Part shown: piece after piece, positions 35,074 through 38,384 of the stretch
How positions within the stretch are numbered: position 1 is the stretch's first letter
Layout of the letters: each line of letters starts with the position of its first letter
NCBI GenBank assembly: GCA_937895825.1
Contig: CALBKP010000021.1
Coordinates: 1 to 38,384 of the forward strand
Length of the DNA: 38,384 bases
Direction of reading: 5' to 3'
DNA from: an uncultured Alistipes sp.
GTDB taxonomy: Bacteria; Bacteroidota; Bacteroidia; Bacteroidales; Rikenellaceae
Notes under the pieces: generated by a model
The model's input: only the letters and a program-made list of their open reading frames with translations
Database searches by the model: none
Told to the model about the DNA's origin: nothing
Position numbers and translations under genes: made by a program

Positions 35074-37281
35074 TTACTTACGAAGGTAGAAAGGACGAAT
35101 GTAGTCGAGCTGCATTACAGTGTAGGGTGCAACCTCGGCCTCAGCCTCTACGACCTGCTCGCGAACAGCTACGCGTGCAGCGGGTGCAGCAACGGGCTCC
35201 TCGTTAACAACCAACGACTTAGGCATAGCGAGGCTGCTCTTCTCGGCAGCGTTGAGCTCTTCAACCAATGCCTTCAAATCCTCTATCTTGCCCTTCTCCT
35301 CAGCAGTAGGACAAGTGAGCAAACGGCCCATTGTACCAATACGACCATTGTTGTCGGTTGCATAGGCAAAGCACGTAAGATCACTATTCCATTCTGCCAC
35401 GTAGAATGTATATGGCGATGCTACACTGCAACTATTCCAACCATACTTCAAGCCCTCACCCCAGATATCTGTGTCGGGGTAACCTACCGTGTTGCTGAGA
35501 TCTCCACCAAGCGACAGAGTGAAGAGGCCGCGAGCACCATCCAAGTTGTCATACTTAACAACGGTGATAGCCTTACCCCTTGTTGCCGACGGCTGACCGA
35601 ATACAGAACCATTCTCCTCGTCGCCAGAGTAGTAGCCCACGAGCTCAACAGTGGGAGCTATCGAGCCAAGCGCGCCAGTGCTTGCAAGGTTCTCGAACTT
35701 GTGGAGCTTAAGCACGTGACCATCCTCGGGGTTGTAAACAACAACATAGCCCATAAAGTCACTCTCGGGAGCCAAACCGGTAGCATCAGCTACTGATGCA
35801 TCACGATAATAGTAGCTTGAGAGAACCATAGCTACCGTTGTGTCGGGATTGAACATCTTCGACTGCTCAAGCATCCAGTCAAAGGCCTCGTTCTCTGCGG
35901 CAATGATCTCATCCTCGTTATACTCTCCCGGAGCGCATACATTGTAAGAGTAGTATGTTGTAGAGTGTGAGGGAGCTACCGAAATCTTGAAGCTATATGG
36001 CGTGATGTCAGATGCAGACATTGTAAAGGTTGTTGTTGCGGGATCGGGAGCAGGAAGAGTACGGAAAGTTACCATCTCGGGATCCGAAGTAATACCGCCA
36101 GAATAACCAAAGGCAATCACATAGTAGTCGGTATCGGGAGAGTCGAGCTTATACTTGTAGGGGCTGCCAGGGCCACCGGTATAATCCTGAACACCCTTAT
36201 AAAGCATCATACCGCTATTCATTGCGCCACCGTACATTGCTACGATATTGTTCATAATCTGCTCGGCAGTCTGCTCGCCATCCCACACACCGCACATCCA
36301 GCAGAATGTCTCCTTTGGATCCGAAGGAGTAATCTTAATAGCTGCACGAATCATCTCAACATCAGTAACCGAGATGTCGAACGAGAGGTCAACCTTATTT
36401 GCCTCACCCGTAGTGTAACTGCCCTTGCTAATGGGAGTTGTAACGTAAGCACCATCAGCATCGATAGTAATACCTGCAATAAGGTAGACATACTTCGTGT
36501 TTGCCGAGAGACCCTTAGCACCAAGCTTCTGGTCACCCTTAGGGATAATCATTGATATTATCTGCTCATCTGTGTAACCCATATTGCGGTACTGTCCAAT
36601 CTCGTCGTTGAAGTATGTGAGGTAGAAGGTCTCCTCAGACATCATATAACCCTCGGGGTCGTTAACGTAGTAGTTGTACATAGCCTCCTCAACAGAGATC
36701 AAGTGCCAGTAGGTGTCCTTATCAGAAGGAACAACCACGAACTCTACATCATTACCACTAACGTTGACTCTAACATCGAACGTACACTCGGTCATAGATA
36801 CCGTCTGAGTGGTAAACTCCTTCTTCACGAGGTTGGCGTCGGCCTTAAAGTTGTTCTCGGCATCAACACCAAAGATGATAAGATAGTAGTCAGTCAAAGG
36901 AGCAAGACCCTCGAAGCAACCACCCTCGATAACGCCCTTGTCCAAGAGCGTGGGCATATACTCTGCAAAGGTCATACCCTTGTTCGAAGCCTCCTCGGTA
37001 ATCTCCTGATAGATAGCTGATACAAGGTACTGATCCTTAGTAAAGTCATCAGCCGAAACCTTGTCGTAAACAAAGCAGAAGTACTCAGCCTCCAAATCTG
37101 AAGGTGTTACGTTGAAGGTCATTGTGGTCTTAGTCACCTCCGAAATCTCGACATCGAACGTAAGCCCGGTGGGAGTGTCAGGTTTGTTAGGTTTGTTAGG
37201 CTCGTCAGGAGTCTCAGTACAAGATACTGCAGATAGCATCACGGCCATCACAAGCATCATCATCCAGCGAAATTTTCTCAT
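35074..37281 (-). CDS. Surface lipoprotein with Ig/Fn3-like repeats (735 residues)
   Basis: The lipobox SAVSC gives Cys21, followed by a PDEPNKPNKPDTP spacer. The modules open with LTFDVEISEVTKTTMTFNVT (then PSDLEAEY), CTFDVRVNVSGNDVEFVVVP, LSFDISVTDVEMIRAAIKIT and TTFTMSASDITPYSFKISVA. A C-terminal domain from about residue 540 begins PTVELVGYYSGDEENGSVFG, continues through PYTFYVAEWNSDLTCFAYAT and ends in a Pro/Ala/Glu-rich stretch and MQLDYIRPFYLRK. It is a paralogue of the gene at 32575-34881, with the same order of modules. It has a near-perfect promoter at 37389-37419 and probably heads a three-gene unit with its paralogue and the GH20 gene. The molecular function is unknown. Confidence 0.78.
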   Translation of the reverse strand: MRKFRWMMMLVMAVMLSAVSCTETPDEPNKPNKPDTPTGLTFDVEISEVTKTTMTFNVTPSDLEAEYFCFVYDKVSADDFTKDQYLVSAIYQEITEEASNKGMTFAEYMPTLLDKGVIEGGCFEGLAPLTDYYLIIFGVDAENNFKADANLVKKEFTTQTVSMTECTFDVRVNVSGNDVEFVVVPSDKDTYWHLISVEEAMYNYYVNDPEGYMMSEETFYLTYFNDEIGQYRNMGYTDEQIISMIIPKGDQKLGAKGLSANTKYVYLIAGITIDADGAYVTTPISKGSYTTGEANKVDLSFDISVTDVEMIRAAIKITPSDPKETFCWMCGVWDGEQTAEQIMNNIVAMYGGAMNSGMMLYKGVQDYTGGPGSPYKYKLDSPDTDYYVIAFGYSGGITSDPEMVTFRTLPAPDPATTTFTMSASDITPYSFKISVAPSHSTTYYSYNVCAPGEYNEDEIIAAENEAFDWMLEQSKMFNPDTTVAMVLSSYYYRDASVADATGLAPESDFMGYVVVYNPEDGHVLKLHKFENLASTGALGSIAPTVELVGYYSGDEENGSVFGQPSATRGKAITVVKYDNLDGARGLFTLSLGGDLSNTVGYPDTDIWGEGLKYGWNSCSVASPYTFYVAEWNSDLTCFAYATDNNGRIGTMGRLLTCPTAEEKGKIEDLKALVEELNAAEKSSLAMPKSLVVNEEPVAAPAARVAVREQVVEAEAEVAPYTVMQLDYIRPFYLRK

Positions 37282-37388
37282 AATTTTAGATTGATTATTA
37301 GGTTATTATATTGTTTCGTTAATATTATTCTCTTATCTTCTGTACACCTATTCTCCTATACTTTTAAATTAAAACAATATCCATCGTA

Positions 37389-37419
37389 CAAAAATATGAT
37401 TTTTTGGCCGAAGTGCAAA
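37389..37419 (-). promoter_or_regulatory. Promoter of the minus-strand lipoprotein/GH20 unit
   Basis: Read on minus: TTTG (37419-37416), a 19-bp spacer, then TATTTTTG (37396-37389), an exact consensus. The start codon is 107 bp downstream. The rest of the 37282-37594 gap is AT-rich and holds no gene. Confidence 0.78.
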
Positions 37420-37589
37420 ATTTTTTACCGATTATTATCTGTATTTTATTCTAAATGAGGATGAACTCCATGCGATAAAAAGGCTGATACATAAAAGATG
37501 TGGATAAGAGCAGATGTCGCAGGATGATACCTCTTAGAGGGGCCCCCGTTTTCTACTCTATACAAAAATTCCAACGATGGGTGGTGCTT

Positions 37590-37639
37590 AAAAGAAGATT
37601 CCCTCGGGATAGTACATCAAGTACAACCCGAGGGATCTT
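37590..37639 (-). terminator. Terminator after rplQ
   Basis: Read on minus: AAGATCCCTCGGG (37639-37627) pairs with CCCGAGGGAATCTT (37608-37595) with one bulged base, followed by CTTTTAAG. It closes the ribosomal protein operon 42 bp after the rplQ stop. Confidence 0.85.
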
Positions 37640-37681
37640 ACTTTTAGGGAAGTGCCACAGATGCAGCGCTATCCGAAAAAA

Positions 37682-38248
37682 TTACATCTTCTTGCCAACG
37701 TTGGTCTTCTTCGCACCCTTAGCAGCTGAAGCCTTTGCTGCAGCCTTAGGAGCGTTCTTAGCTGTCTTCTTCTCAGCAACGATAGTTGCATCCTCGGCAG
37801 CATCAGTAGACTTCTTGCGTGAACGACGTGTCTTAGGCTTAGCCTCAGTAGCTGCAGGAGCAGCAGCCTCACGACCGAATGTGTAAGTCTCGTTGAAATC
37901 AACGAACTCGATGATACACATATCAGCACCGTCACCGAGACGGAAGCCAGTCTTGAGGATACGGGTGTAACCACCAGGACGCTCCATAATCTTAGGAGCA
38001 ATTGTGCGGAACAACTCGGTTACGGCCTCCTTCTGCTTCAAGTATGAGAATACTACACGACGTGAGTGAGTAGTGTCCTCCTTAGACTTGGTTACGAGAG
38101 GCTCGATGAACTTCTGTACGGCCTTAGCCTTAGCTACAGTAGTCTGGATACGCTTGTGCAGAATGAGCGACGATGCCATATTTGAGAGCATAGCCTTACG
38201 GTGGCCGGCCTGTCTGCCAAGGTGATTAAAATTCTTATTGTGTCTCAT
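37682..38248 (-). CDS. rplQ: 50S ribosomal protein L17
   Basis: 188 residues. The conserved part (about 1-125) begins MRHNKNFNHLGRQAGHRKAM and contains SNMASSLILHKRIQTTVAKA and PGGYTRILKTGFRLGDGADM, the standard L17 sequence lining the exit region of the large subunit. The last 55-60 residues are an Ala/Lys-rich low-complexity tail (AAKASAAKGAKKTNVGKK). L17 is about 127 residues in E. coli, and longer tails are common in Bacteroidetes. It follows rpoA by 2 bp and is the last gene of its operon. Confidence 0.97.
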   Translation of the reverse strand: MRHNKNFNHLGRQAGHRKAMLSNMASSLILHKRIQTTVAKAKAVQKFIEPLVTKSKEDTTHSRRVVFSYLKQKEAVTELFRTIAPKIMERPGGYTRILKTGFRLGDGADMCIIEFVDFNETYTFGREAAAPAATEAKPKTRRSRKKSTDAAEDATIVAEKKTAKNAPKAAAKASAAKGAKKTNVGKKM

Positions 38249-38250
38249 AA

Positions 38251-38384
38251 TTAATCTTTATCAAGTTTGTAGATAGATACGTCCATACCGAACTTAAGAT
38301 TCAGCGATGCCAACAACTCATCCAACTCTGTGAGCGACTTCTTACCGAAGTTACGGAACTTCAGAAGGTCGTTACGATTGAGTT
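38251..38384 (-). CDS. rpoA: RNA polymerase alpha subunit, C-terminal end only
   Basis: The last 44 complete codons, including TAA at 38253-38251, of the alpha subunit; the rest lies beyond the window edge. The visible protein begins LNRNDLLKFRNFGKKSLTEL and ends FGMDVSIYKLDKD. This is the final helix-loop-helix of the alpha C-terminal domain. The order rpoA-rplQ is the conserved arrangement at the end of the alpha ribosomal operon. Confidence 0.95.
   Translation of the reverse strand, partial: LNRNDLLKFRNFGKKSLTELDELLASLNLKFGMDVSIYKLDKD

Noticed and set aside
1..38384. CRISPR arrays, tRNA or rRNA genes, insertion sequences
   Set aside because: I looked for regularly spaced repeats, cloverleaf-like segments and transposase-like proteins and saw none. 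A dedicated search was not possible.

Overview
The window looks like chromosomal DNA from a gut-type Bacteroidales bacterium. Three things support this. Promoters follow the Bacteroidetes layout (a TTTG-like -33 box and a TAnnTTTG -7 box about 19-20 bp apart). Protein families are typical of the order: Mfa/Fim type V fimbriae, DUF3575 and DUF3868 proteins, many large Cys-anchored lipoproteins, a GH20 hexosaminidase and a TonB-dependent receptor with a carboxypeptidase-regulatory-like N-terminus. Start codons also lack obvious Shine-Dalgarno sequences. An Alistipes/Rikenellaceae-like host is possible, but that is a guess from gene content only.

Layout. (1) 1-2130, minus: the N-terminal 710 codons of a TonB-dependent receptor, with a promoter and a 15-bp palindrome upstream. 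(2) 2434-13222, plus: a tyrosine recombinase, then a 272-bp element bounded by inverted 15-bp repeats and carrying an outward-facing promoter, then a six-gene fimbrial operon (DUF3575 protein, DUF3868/OmpA/TPR protein, Mfa1-type major subunit, FimB/Mfa2-type anchor, an accessory subunit and a large fimbrillin with a FISUMP-like end). This reads as a phase-variable pilus locus in the ON orientation. (3) 13558-16643, plus: ResB- and CcsA-type System II cytochrome c maturation proteins followed by a tri-haem cytochrome c peroxidase broken by a frameshift. (4) 22814-16719, minus: a tightly packed five-gene operon (glutaminyl cyclase lipoprotein, homocysteine S-methyltransferase family protein, M20 amidohydrolase, RNase R, MqnC-like radical SAM enzyme). 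(5) 22905-24274, plus: birA and a flavodoxin-family protein, divergent from (4), then gcvH alone. (6) 25131-37281: four large lipoproteins with repeated Ig/Fn3-like modules, two on plus and two on minus, the minus pair lying upstream of a secreted GH20 enzyme. (7) 37682-38384, minus: rplQ and the last codons of rpoA.

How the parts work together. The recombinase probably flips the promoter segment that drives pilus production. The flipped promoter would point back at the 3' end of the recombinase gene. The cytochrome maturation genes would serve the adjacent peroxidase. The lipoprotein and GH20 region looks like a surface module for binding or processing glycans, but the lipoproteins have no function I can assign. 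The most interesting item is the recombinase plus invertible promoter plus fimbriae. It is a variant of a known type of switch, with extra degenerate recombination-like sites and a structured leader of about 300 nt that deserve attention.
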